Shown in pieces: positions 44,720-54,486 of a stretch of DNA of 64,000 nt. Under the pieces are notes generated by a model. The model searched no databases. It worked only from the letters and a program-made list of their open reading frames with translations, and had not been told where the DNA came from. The stretch comes from Ruminococcus sp. (GTDB lineage Bacteria > Bacillota > Clostridia > Oscillospirales > Ruminococcaceae), in assembly GCA_017558505.1 (NCBI GenBank), contig JAFYUM010000033.1, positions 1 to 64,000 of the forward strand, in the 5' to 3' direction. The stretch's first letter is position 1; every line of letters starts with the position of its first letter. A program made the translations under genes and the position numbers.

Positions 44720-45235
44720 ATGCAGTCATTAGATGTAATTTCTGTCAATTTCTGGCAGATTGTAATATCCCTTGCAAACCTCACAATCCTGTTTCTGATA
44801 TTGAAGAAGTTTCTGTTCAAGCCCGTACAGAATGTACTGGAGCAGAGACAGAAAACTCTTGACAGCAAGTATGAAGCTGCGGACAAGTCTGTGGCTGAGG
44901 CAGAAGAAAGCAAGAAGGCATGGGAGGAAAAACTCCGTAGTGCAGAAGGAAAGGCTGACAGTATCATAAAAGAGGCTACTGAGGACGCTAAAAACCACAG
45001 TGACAGAATTGTTGCTGAGGCGAGAAATACTGCAGAGGGTATTATCCGTCAGGCACAGAATGCGGCAGAGCTTGAACGCCGCAGCGCTGAAGAAGGCATC
45101 AAGAGAGAAATCGTTGACGTTTCTGCTGCTCTTACTGAGAAAATTCTCGGCAGAGAAATCAATATGCAGGATCACCGTGCTATGATTGACTCCTTTATCG
45201 CAGGAATAGGTGACGACAATGACGGAGATATGTAG
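44720..45235 (+). CDS. atpF: ATP synthase Fo subunit b
   Basis: 171 residues. One N-terminal membrane helix (IVISLANLTILFLILKKFLF) and a long charged helix (about 35-160) forming the peripheral stalk. VLEQRQKTLDSKYEAADKSV is typical. The 3' end overlaps atpH. Confidence 0.95.
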   Translation: MQSLDVISVNFWQIVISLANLTILFLILKKFLFKPVQNVLEQRQKTLDSKYEAADKSVAEAEESKKAWEEKLRSAEGKADSIIKEATEDAKNHSDRIVAEARNTAEGIIRQAQNAAELERRSAEEGIKREIVDVSAALTEKILGREINMQDHRAMIDSFIAGIGDDNDGDM

Positions 45236-45749
45236 AGAATATGCCGAAGCGTTGTTCGCTATAGCTTGTGAGGAAAATGAAAAAGAGAAATACACAAAGG
45301 ATCTTAAAAGTATTCTTGAAGCTTTAAATGAAAATCCGGAGTATATGGAATTTCTCGTATGTCCCGGTATTCCTCTTTCAGAGAGATTGAATGCAATAGA
45401 TGAGGCTTTTTCAGAAAGTTTTCCTCAGTATATCGTCATGTTTATGCAGCTTCTCTGTGAAAAGGGACGTATTAAGCTGTTCGGTCAATGCGTTGGTGAA
45501 TTTATAAAGCTTGTTGACGCTTCGGATAACATTGCCGTTGTAAAGATTACAAGCGCTGTTGAGCTTACACAGGCGGAAGTGGATAATATCCGCAGAAAGC
45601 TTGAAAAATCCCTGAAAAAGGGTATTATTACAGAATGTATCGTAGACGCTTCTATTATGGGCGGAATAATAATCGAAACAGAAGGCAGGATAATTGACGG
45701 AAGTTTGCGTAAATCCCTGCACGAAGTAAAGGAAGTGATTGGCAGATGA
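45219..45749 (+). CDS. atpH: ATP synthase F1 subunit delta
   Basis: 176 residues from ATG 45219; a GTG nine bases upstream is possible but AGG is better spaced for the [19 protein letters not shown] and the C-terminal [20 protein letters not shown] identify it. It ties the stalk to the alpha3beta3 head. Overlaps atpF and atpA. Confidence 0.95.
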   Translation: MTEICREYAEALFAIACEENEKEKYTKDLKSILEALNENPEYMEFLVCPGIPLSERLNAIDEAFSESFPQYIVMFMQLLCEKGRIKLFGQCVGEFIKLVDASDNIAVVKITSAVELTQAEVDNIRRKLEKSLKKGIITECIVDASIMGGIIIETEGRIIDGSLRKSLHEVKEVIGR

Positions 45750-47239
45750 GTGGAAAACCCGAGGAAATCAGCGGAATTATCAAAGCTCAGATTAAGAATT
45801 ATAAATCACGTATTGAAATGCGTGAAACAGGTACTGTTATCCTTGTCGGTGACGGTATTGCAAGAGTTTACGGCATCAGAGAGTGTATGGCAAGCGAACT
45901 TCTCGAATTTGAGGACGGCAGCTTCGGTATGGCTCAGAACCTTGAGGATGAAACAGTTTCCGTTGCTCTTTTATCAGATAAGAATAATATCAAAGAGGGT
46001 ACAACAGTCCGCAGAACAGGCAGAGTTGTTTCTGTTCCTGTAGGCGAGGCTTTTCTCGGCAGAGTTGTAAATGCTCTTGGTGAGCCTATCGACGGAAAAG
46101 GACCTATCCCCGCAAGCGGTACACGTCCCGTTGAAAATGATGCTCCCGGAATTATCGAGAGAAAAAGTGTTGATGTTCCATTACAGACAGGAATAAAGGC
46201 AATTGACAGTATGATTCCTATCGGCAGAGGTCAGCGTGAACTCCTCATCGGTGACCGTCAGACAGGTAAAACTGAAATTGCAATAGATACTATTATAAAT
46301 CAGCGTAATACAGGCGTAATCTGTATTTACGTCGCTATCGGTCAGAAGAGTACTTCTGTTGTTCAGCTTGCAAATGAGCTTGAAAGATCGGGAGCTATGG
46401 AGTATACAATTATAGTTTCTGCTTCTGCTTCTGAAACAGCTCCTTTACAGTATATTGCTCCTTATTCAGGCTGTGCTATGGCTGAGTATTTCAGAGAGCA
46501 GGGCAAGGACGTTCTCATTATTTATGATGATCTCTCAAAGCATGCTGTAGCTTATCGTGCACTTTCCCTGCTTATCCGCAGACCTCCCGGACGTGAGGCT
46601 TATCCCGGAGATGTATTCTATCTCCATTCAAGACTTCTTGAACGTGCGGCAAATGTTGCTCCTGAATATGGCGGAGGTTCAATTACGGCTCTCCCCATTA
46701 TCGAAACACAGGCATGCGATGTTTCAGCATATATCCCTACAAATGTAATTTCAATTACAGATGGACAGATATTCCTTGAAACAGAGCTTTTCCATTCAGG
46801 AATTATTCCTGCTATCAACCCCGGTATCTCTGTAAGCCGTGTAGGTGGTTCTGCACAGCTTAAAGCTATGAAAAAGGTTGCCGGTGAACTTAAGCTTCTC
46901 TATTCACAGTATCGTGAATTGCAGGCATTCTCACAGTTCGGAAGTGACCTTGACGCTGATACCAAAGCAAGACTTGCTCTCGGTGAGAGAATTGTGGAAG
47001 TCCTCAAGCAGGGCAGAAATTCTCCGGTAAGAGTGGGATGTCAGGTTGCTATTATCTTCGCTGTTACAAAGGGTTATCTCAATAATGTCCCCGTTAATTC
47101 TGTCAAGGATTTTGAGCAGAGACTTTATGACAAGCTTGAAGCAGAGCATAATAATCTTCTTGTACGTTTTGAACAGGGATATTACGAGGACGAGGATGTC
47201 GAGGAGCTGAAACTGGTATTAAGCGGAATGACGAGGTGA
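45746..47239 (+). CDS. atpA: ATP synthase F1 subunit alpha
   Basis: 497 residues. P-loop [24 protein letters not shown] near the start, and the [17 protein letters not shown] signature of the alpha/beta family. Non-catalytic nucleotide-binding subunit. Four-base overlap with atpH. Confidence 0.98.
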   Translation: MSGKPEEISGIIKAQIKNYKSRIEMRETGTVILVGDGIARVYGIRECMASELLEFEDGSFGMAQNLEDETVSVALLSDKNNIKEGTTVRRTGRVVSVPVGEAFLGRVVNALGEPIDGKGPIPASGTRPVENDAPGIIERKSVDVPLQTGIKAIDSMIPIGRGQRELLIGDRQTGKTEIAIDTIINQRNTGVICIYVAIGQKSTSVVQLANELERSGAMEYTIIVSASASETAPLQYIAPYSGCAMAEYFREQGKDVLIIYDDLSKHAVAYRALSLLIRRPPGREAYPGDVFYLHSRLLERAANVAPEYGGGSITALPIIETQACDVSAYIPTNVISITDGQIFLETELFHSGIIPAINPGISVSRVGGSAQLKAMKKVAGELKLLYSQYRELQAFSQFGSDLDADTKARLALGERIVEVLKQGRNSPVRVGCQVAIIFAVTKGYLNNVPVNSVKDFEQRLYDKLEAEHNNLLVRFEQGYYEDEDVEELKLVLSGMTR

Positions 47240-47244
47240 GCTGA

Positions 47245-48048
47245 ATGGGAGTCGATACAAAAAAACTGCGTAACCGCATAAAAAGCGTTGATTCCACACT
47301 TCATCTTACTACCGCCATGGGACTTGTGGCTTCTTCAAAAATCCGCAGGGCTATGGAGGCTATGTCAAAAAGCGGTGAGTATGCCGCAATGATAGGAAAT
47401 GTTGTACAAAATCTTGCAGATTGTCAGGAGTGTTCAAAAAGCCCTTACATCGAGAAAAAGGACGAAGATAAAGTCTGTATTGTTGTAATTGCAGGTGACA
47501 GAGGACTTGCAGGAGGCTATAACTCAAATGTTTTCAAGCTTGCAAGACAATATCCCGAAGCTGAATTTATCGCTGTGGGAAAACGTGCCTGCGATATTTA
47601 CGGCGGCGAGTACAGTGCGGAGCATTTCAGCTTTGAACAGGCATCTGCCCTTTCAAAGGAGCTTTGCAGAAGATTTACCGAAGGGGACATTACCCGACTT
47701 GGTATTATCAGCACGGAATATATCTCTATGATGTCACAGGAGGCACGTATTGAATGGATTCTTCCTCTTGTGAAATCGGAAAATAAAAACGGTATTACAG
47801 GTATCATATTTGAGCCGGATCAGCTCTCTGTACTTAACACAGCGGTTCCGCTGTATGTTACGGGCAGAATTATGGCTGCTGTACGTGAAAGCTTTGCCAG
47901 TGAAGTTGCCGCAAGAAGATGTGCAATGGACTCCGCCGGAAAGAATGCAAAGCAGATGATAGACGACCTGCAGCTTGAATATAACCGTGCAAGACAGAGC
48001 GCTATTACACAGGAAATAACCGAAATCGTTGCGGGAAGCGGTATGTAA
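47245..48048 (+). CDS. atpG: ATP synthase F1 subunit gamma
   Basis: 267 residues. N-terminal LRNRIKSVDSTLHLTTAM helix, VVIAGDRGLAGGYNSNV, and C-terminal ARQSAITQEITEIVAGSG, all standard. The central rotor shaft. It is followed by a small stem (CTGCTTC / GAAGCAG, 48071-48098) in the 69-base gap before atpD. Confidence 0.97.
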   Translation: MGVDTKKLRNRIKSVDSTLHLTTAMGLVASSKIRRAMEAMSKSGEYAAMIGNVVQNLADCQECSKSPYIEKKDEDKVCIVVIAGDRGLAGGYNSNVFKLARQYPEAEFIAVGKRACDIYGGEYSAEHFSFEQASALSKELCRRFTEGDITRLGIISTEYISMMSQEARIEWILPLVKSENKNGITGIIFEPDQLSVLNTAVPLYVTGRIMAAVRESFASEVAARRCAMDSAGKNAKQMIDDLQLEYNRARQSAITQEITEIVAGSGM

Positions 48049-49787
<1,739 letters not shown>

Positions 49788-49805
49788 TGCGTAATGAGTA
49801 ATTAT

Positions 49806-49840
49806 ACGGACGGTGGAATTTATTTCTGCCGTCCGTTTTT
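49806..49840 (+). terminator. Terminator of ATP synthase operon
   Basis: Stem ACGGACGG / CCGTCCGT with a 15-base loop and five T. Confidence 0.85.
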
Positions 49841-49888
49841 GTTGCTGATATATGGTGCCCATATTTTGTAGGGAAGGTATCTTTGATG

Positions 49889-49926
49889 CCACGCAGATAT
49901 ATCGTTAAATTAACGATATGTCGTGG
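49889..49926. repeat. Long imperfect inverted repeat
   Basis: A core palindrome (ATATCGTTAA, one A, TTAACGATAT) at 49899-49919 is extended by CCACG / CGTGG at 49889-49893 and 49922-49926. It has no T-tract. Function unknown. Confidence 0.7.
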
Positions 49927-49983
49927 ATAACGTCCGCTGCTTTGCCCACGTTCATTCTACATATACGCATTATTAAAAAAATC

Positions 49984-50012
49984 TTGATTTATATAAACAG
50001 AAGTGATATAAT
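49984..50012 (+). promoter_or_regulatory. Promoter of deacylase gene
   Basis: TTGATT and TATAAT with a 17-bp spacer. Confidence 0.75.
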
Positions 50013-50074
50013 AAATGTAATACAAAGCTTTTGCGAATTGCTTTGAAATTTACAAATGGGAATGAGGAAAAACA

Positions 50075-50620
50075 ATGAATATTGATAACATACTTTATAA
50101 CGGACGCCCGACTGATAATCGCTCTGTAGTTGAAATGGCTATATATGATAAGCTTGATGATCTCGGCATTGACTATCAGCGGGCAGACCACGAACATGCT
50201 GATACTATGGAGGATTGTCTGGCTATTGAAAAGGTACTCGGTGCAAAGATATGCAAGAATCTGTTTCTTTGCAATCGTCAGAAGACAAACTTCTATATGC
50301 TGCTTATGCCAGGTGATAAGCCTTTTAAAACAAAATTCCTGACGTCACAGCTGAATTGTGCAAGACTTTCATTTGCTGAAGCTGACAAAATGCAGGAATA
50401 TCTGAATACTATCCCCGGCTCTGTATCAGCTCTTGAACTCATATTTGATACAGACAATAATATTCAGCTTGTAATTGATAATGACCTGATGATTGATGAA
50501 TATATCTGCGGTCATCCGGGTATTAATACATCTACTGTCCGTCTGCTCCGTGACGATATGTTGAGATATGTCCGTGAAGCTAAACACGAACCAATTTTTA
50601 TTGATTTGGCAACAGAATGA
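50075..50620 (+). CDS. YbaK/ProX-type aminoacyl-tRNA deacylase
   Basis: 181 residues. The YbaK fold is seen in DHEHADTMEDCLAIEKVLGA, KICKNLFLCNRQKTNFYMLL, QLNCARLSFAEADKMQEYL, PGSVSALELIFDTDNNIQLV and CGHPGINTSTVRL. The closest described group is the free-standing prolyl-tRNA editing (PrdX/ProXp-ala) family, which clears alanine from tRNA-Pro. Single gene with its own promoter and terminator. Confidence 0.92.
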   Translation: MNIDNILYNGRPTDNRSVVEMAIYDKLDDLGIDYQRADHEHADTMEDCLAIEKVLGAKICKNLFLCNRQKTNFYMLLMPGDKPFKTKFLTSQLNCARLSFAEADKMQEYLNTIPGSVSALELIFDTDNNIQLVIDNDLMIDEYICGHPGINTSTVRLLRDDMLRYVREAKHEPIFIDLATE

Positions 50621-50644
50621 AATATATAACAAAAATAATCTATA

Positions 50645-50683
50645 AAAAACGGCTTACTGTATTTATTGCAGTAAGCCGTTTTT
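50645..50683. terminator. Bidirectional terminator
   Basis: A 15-bp perfect stem (AAAAACGGCTTACTG and complement) with a nine-base loop. It ends the deacylase gene and, on the other strand, the dockerin remnant that stops at 50694. Confidence 0.9.
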
Positions 50684-50693
50684 ATAGATGCGC

Positions 50694-51160
50694 TTAATAC
50701 TCATTCAACAAAAGCTTTCTCATATATATCATATCAAATACATCGACGCTGCTGTCGTAATTCAGGTCGTACAGAATATAGTCGTCCATTGTAATAGGCT
50801 CGGAACCAAGAAGATAACGGCTCATTTTTACAATATCAGCTACAGATATTGTGCTGTCTGTATTTACATCACCAATCTGATATTTACATTCGGGTAGGCT
50901 TCTGTTACTGAAAGAGTAATTATCACTGTTGTAATAATTGATAATATCTTCATAATAACCCTCCTTTAAAACAGAATGGTCTGAAAATTTCAGACCATCT
51001 CTTGCTTTGCAATTTCCATTTCATCAGGATATCAGTATGATTGGTGATTTTCAGCAGATGAGACCTCGGCATAAGAATTACTCCGTGTAAGTAAAACTGA
51101 TGAAGAAATCATTACAGAAGCTGCGATAGTACCTGATAATATCGTTTTTAATCTGAACAT
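50694..51160 (-). pseudogene. Broken dockerin-protein gene
   Basis: Three pieces on the minus strand look like remains of one gene. At the 5' end, ATG 51160 with GAAGGAG upstream encodes a signal peptide (MFRLKTILSGTIAASVMISS...) of a 42-codon frame that stops at 51032; the same frame continues briefly after the stop. A perfect 23-bp palindrome at 50976-50998 follows. At the 3' end a different frame encodes a complete type I dockerin: IGDVNTDSTISVADIVKMSR, then LNYDSSVDVFDMIYMRKLLL, stop at 50694. The region between signal peptide and dockerin is too short for a functional module. Alternatively the 5' frame is an independent small secreted peptide. Confidence 0.75.
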
Positions 51161-51206
51161 AGGAATACTGCTCCTTCACGAGTGATATTGTGCTTTTATC
51201 AATGTT

Positions 51207-51235
51207 ATTATATCACAAAATAAATGGAATGTAAA
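51207..51235 (-). promoter_or_regulatory. Promoter of the broken dockerin gene
   Basis: Minus-strand TTTACA and TATAAT with a 17-bp spacer, so the remnant may still be transcribed. The rest of 51236-51539 holds no gene that I can see. Confidence 0.7.
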
Positions 51236-51539
51236 TATTTTTTGGGATAAAATCATGAATTTAAACCTTTGTAACTGTTATTACTGATGAAACAATATCG
51301 ATTTTTGAAGTAATATAAGGTGTCCATAATTGTATGACAAAAATGATTTATACAAACAAAGGATTGTGATGTGTTACAAGGATAAAAGCCATACAGATAA
51401 TTATTTTCAATCAATTCGTTTTATCGTCATCCTGCACAGAAATCTCCCGATATACACCCATATACCGCTGTAATTCCTGTACAATCCGCCGAAAAATGCA
51501 ACTTCACACTTTTTTTACAAGTTATACTTCATATTTTCC

Positions 51540-51568
51540 TTGATTTTACGCGTAATATCTGATATAAT
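51540..51568 (+). promoter_or_regulatory. Promoter of CotH-dockerin gene
   Basis: TTGATT and TATAAT with a 17-bp spacer. The short leader carries a seven-bp stem (GCAATGC / GCATTGC) just before GAGAGGAG. Confidence 0.75.
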
Positions 51569-51623
51569 CAAGATAAGGGCAATGCTTAAAAAAATATCTG
51601 CATTGCGAGAGGAGTAATTAATT

Positions 51624-54248
51624 ATGGAAATAAAAAAGCGATTTATGTCAACGGCTCTTGCCTTGACAGTCACAGCGGCGGCGTTTCCTTCAGGAGCACC
51701 AATTGTAAATGCAGCCGACTCACAACTTTTTATCAATGAAATCTGTACACAGAACAAATCCTGTCTTTCTGACGGATATGGCTTGTATTCTGACTGGATT
51801 GAGCTTTATAATGGCGGTACAGCTTCAATTGACCTGTCGGGATATGGTTTGTCTGACAAAGCAAACGAGCCATTACAGTGGACTTTCCCCGAGGGTACAC
51901 TTATAGAAAGCGGAGAGCATATGGTTGTATTTGCTTCAAATCAGCAGTCAACAGGCTCGGAGCTTCATACAAACTTCGCATTGAGCAAAAACGGCGAAAC
52001 AATTGTTTTAAGCAAACCCGACGGCAGTATTATACAGCAGGTTGAAGTTCCCACGCTGGCCGAGGACTTCTCCTATGGACGTACTCCTGACGGAGGCAGC
52101 ATATTTGAAATAATGAACGCCACCCCTGCGACTGTCAACAAAATTGTTGCGTCGGCACCTGTATTTTCAGCGGACTCCGGATTTTACGGTACTGATTTTT
52201 CATTGACATTATCCGCAGATAACTGCGAAATATATTATACAGTTGACGGTTCAAATCCCATAACATCCGATACTGCACAAAAGTACAGCTCCCCAATTAC
52301 AGTAAAGGACAGAACAAATGAGCCTAATATCTACAGCGTATATGCTGAAAATGAAAGCTCCGCCACATCAATTTCAAGGGGAACAGGCTATCAGCAGCCG
52401 CCTTTTAACGTGGACAAGGCAACGGTAGTCCGTGCTGCTGCAAAGAACAGCGACGGATTATACAGCGATGTTGTAAGCCAGACATATTTTATCACATCAG
52501 GTGAACTTTCCAAGTATAAGGATATGACGGTTGTTTCACTTGTTACTGATCCGGAAAATCTGTTTGATCCCGACAAGGGAATTTATGTAACTGGAACACA
52601 GTATATCAACTGGAGAAACAGCAGCAATTACGACCCGAATAAAAGTCCGTGGGATAACACAGGTATAAGCAATTTCTTCTCAAAGGGCAGGGAGTGGGAG
52701 CGTGAAGCTACCCTTACATTCTTTGAAAACGGCAATGCTGTAGTTGAGCAGGATATGGGTATACGCATCAAGGGTGCGTCTACGAGAAATACTCCCCAGA
52801 AAAGCTTCAATCTGTATGCAAGAAGCGAATACGGTGCGTCAAAAATCAATTATCCGCTGATTGACGACAACTACGACATTGAGGGAAATCTCATTGAAAA
52901 GTATGATTCCGTGTGCCTGCGTTCCGTCAGCGATGAAGCACGTCTGCGTGACGGCTTTGCACAGAAGCTTGTTTACGACAGAGAACAGATTACCAATCAG
53001 GATATGGAAAGCTGCGTTGTTTTCCTTAATGGTGAATACTGGGGACTCTACGAAATGACGGAAAAATTCTCAGATTATTTCATTGAATCAAACTACGGCA
53101 TACAAAAAGAAAATGTGGCTATGATAAAAAACGGCGAGGTTGAAGAAGGTGATGATTCTATCCTTGAGGAATATTATAACTTTATGTATGAGTATGCAGA
53201 AAAAGATCTGTCAAAAGCCGCAAATTACCAGGCTGTATGTGAATATATTGATATTGACAGTTATATAGAACATTATGCCGCAGGTCTTTACCTTGGCACA
53301 TATGATTGGCCCAACTACAATTTCGGCATATGGAAGAACACAGGCGAGACAGTAGAGGGCAATCCCTACAGTGACGGAAAATGGCGTTTCCTTTCTTTCG
53401 ACTACGACTATACAATGGGTGCTACATATGAAAACTTCGGCGGAGTTGAGGGATATGCCTATGACAGTTTCAGACATATGGACAATTCGAAGAAATATGC
53501 CCCTACAAATCTCTTTGTAAATCTGCTGAAAAATAAGGAGTTCCGTAATAAATTTGCCAGTGTTTACTGTGATTATGCAAATGAAGTTCTCACAGAGCAG
53601 AAGGGAAATGCAATGGCTGATTTCTATTTGCAGAATTACACAGAAAAGGTTTCAAACAGTATTCTCCGCTGGTGGGGATTTTACGGTGGCTCAAAGGAAA
53701 GCAATTACAACTATAACCGCCAGCAGTACACAGAGAAGAATATTCCGCAAATCAAGCAGTTTTTCAGAGAAAGAGCATCCTATACTCTTGAAGATATGAA
53801 GAATTATATTGGATTAAGCGGCGATTTACAGACGATTACCCTGAAAATCAACGGCGGCGGAAAAATTATGATAAACTCCATTACTCCCGATATATCAAAC
53901 GGCAGTTGGAGCGGCAGATACTATTCCGATGTTCCTGTTACTCTTACAGCTATTCCTGACGATAACGCTTCGTTTACAGGTTGGGGCGGCGATGCTTCGG
54001 GTACTGATACTACAATTACAGTCACCCTTTCAAAGGCAATGAGCATAACGGCTGATTTCGGTGAAAATAAAGAAATAAAGGGCGACGTCAACAAGGACGG
54101 CAGCTTCACTGTAGCTGACCTTGTAATGCTTGAAAAATGGCTTCTCGGTTCGGGAAATATTACCGATTGGAAAGCGGGCGATTTCTATTCTGACAATATT
54201 CTTGATGTTTATGATATGTGCCTTATGAGAGAAGAAATTATTAAATAG
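51624..54248 (+). CDS. Secreted CotH-kinase protein with lamin-tail and dockerin domains
   Basis: 874 residues. Signal peptide to about residue 30; a lamin-tail-like domain (LFINEICTQN ... DWIELYNGGTASIDLSGYGL); a chitobiase-like segment (CEIYYTVDGSNPITSD); then a CotH kinase domain from about residue 300, with GIRIKGASTRNTPQKSFNLY, EYWGLYEMTEKFSDYFIE and the metal-binding FDYDYT. A Gly-rich repeat domain (SFTGWGGDASGTDTTITV) precedes the C-terminal type I dockerin (GDVNKDGSFTVADLVMLEKW, DNILDVYDMCLMREE). CotH proteins are atypical protein kinases first known from spore coats; here the dockerin puts the enzyme in an extracellular assembly. Targets unknown. Confidence 0.93.
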   Translation: MEIKKRFMSTALALTVTAAAFPSGAPIVNAADSQLFINEICTQNKSCLSDGYGLYSDWIELYNGGTASIDLSGYGLSDKANEPLQWTFPEGTLIESGEHMVVFASNQQSTGSELHTNFALSKNGETIVLSKPDGSIIQQVEVPTLAEDFSYGRTPDGGSIFEIMNATPATVNKIVASAPVFSADSGFYGTDFSLTLSADNCEIYYTVDGSNPITSDTAQKYSSPITVKDRTNEPNIYSVYAENESSATSISRGTGYQQPPFNVDKATVVRAAAKNSDGLYSDVVSQTYFITSGELSKYKDMTVVSLVTDPENLFDPDKGIYVTGTQYINWRNSSNYDPNKSPWDNTGISNFFSKGREWEREATLTFFENGNAVVEQDMGIRIKGASTRNTPQKSFNLYARSEYGASKINYPLIDDNYDIEGNLIEKYDSVCLRSVSDEARLRDGFAQKLVYDREQITNQDMESCVVFLNGEYWGLYEMTEKFSDYFIESNYGIQKENVAMIKNGEVEEGDDSILEEYYNFMYEYAEKDLSKAANYQAVCEYIDIDSYIEHYAAGLYLGTYDWPNYNFGIWKNTGETVEGNPYSDGKWRFLSFDYDYTMGATYENFGGVEGYAYDSFRHMDNSKKYAPTNLFVNLLKNKEFRNKFASVYCDYANEVLTEQKGNAMADFYLQNYTEKVSNSILRWWGFYGGSKESNYNYNRQQYTEKNIPQIKQFFRERASYTLEDMKNYIGLSGDLQTITLKINGGGKIMINSITPDISNGSWSGRYYSDVPVTLTAIPDDNASFTGWGGDASGTDTTITVTLSKAMSITADFGENKEIKGDVNKDGSFTVADLVMLEKWLLGSGNITDWKAGDFYSDNILDVYDMCLMREEIIK

Positions 54249-54255
54249 TATTTAT

Positions 54256-54291
54256 AGCGGTACTGTGTGGAAAGCGGTACCGCTTTTTTTG
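54256..54291 (+). terminator. Terminator of CotH-dockerin gene
   Basis: Eight-bp perfect stem AGCGGTAC / GTACCGCT with seven T. Confidence 0.8.
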
Positions 54292-54384
54292 GTAAGGTAT
54301 AATTGGCGGAGCTATACAATCCGGGTGTTAATTGCACTTTTTATAAGGAAATATGCCGAAAAATGCGATAAAATTTTGGGTATT

Positions 54385-54420
54385 CCGTATATTGACATAT
54401 TAATATACGGGGGGTATAAT
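54385..54420 (+). promoter_or_regulatory. Consensus promoter with overlapping inverted repeat
   Basis: TTGACA (54392-54397) and TATAAT (54415-54420), 17-bp spacer. A nine-bp inverted repeat, CCGTATATT (54385-54393) and AATATACGG (54402-54410), spans the -35 box and half the spacer, a typical place for a repressor. Confidence 0.75.
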
Positions 54421-54486
54421 TAGTATAAGGAGAAGTGTATACTATCACCTTAACAAGATAGAGAAATACAAATGGAGGGAATGTTT

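Noticed and set aside
50688..50897. Plus-strand 69-residue frame
   Set aside because: It is the antisense of a clear dockerin on the minus strand.
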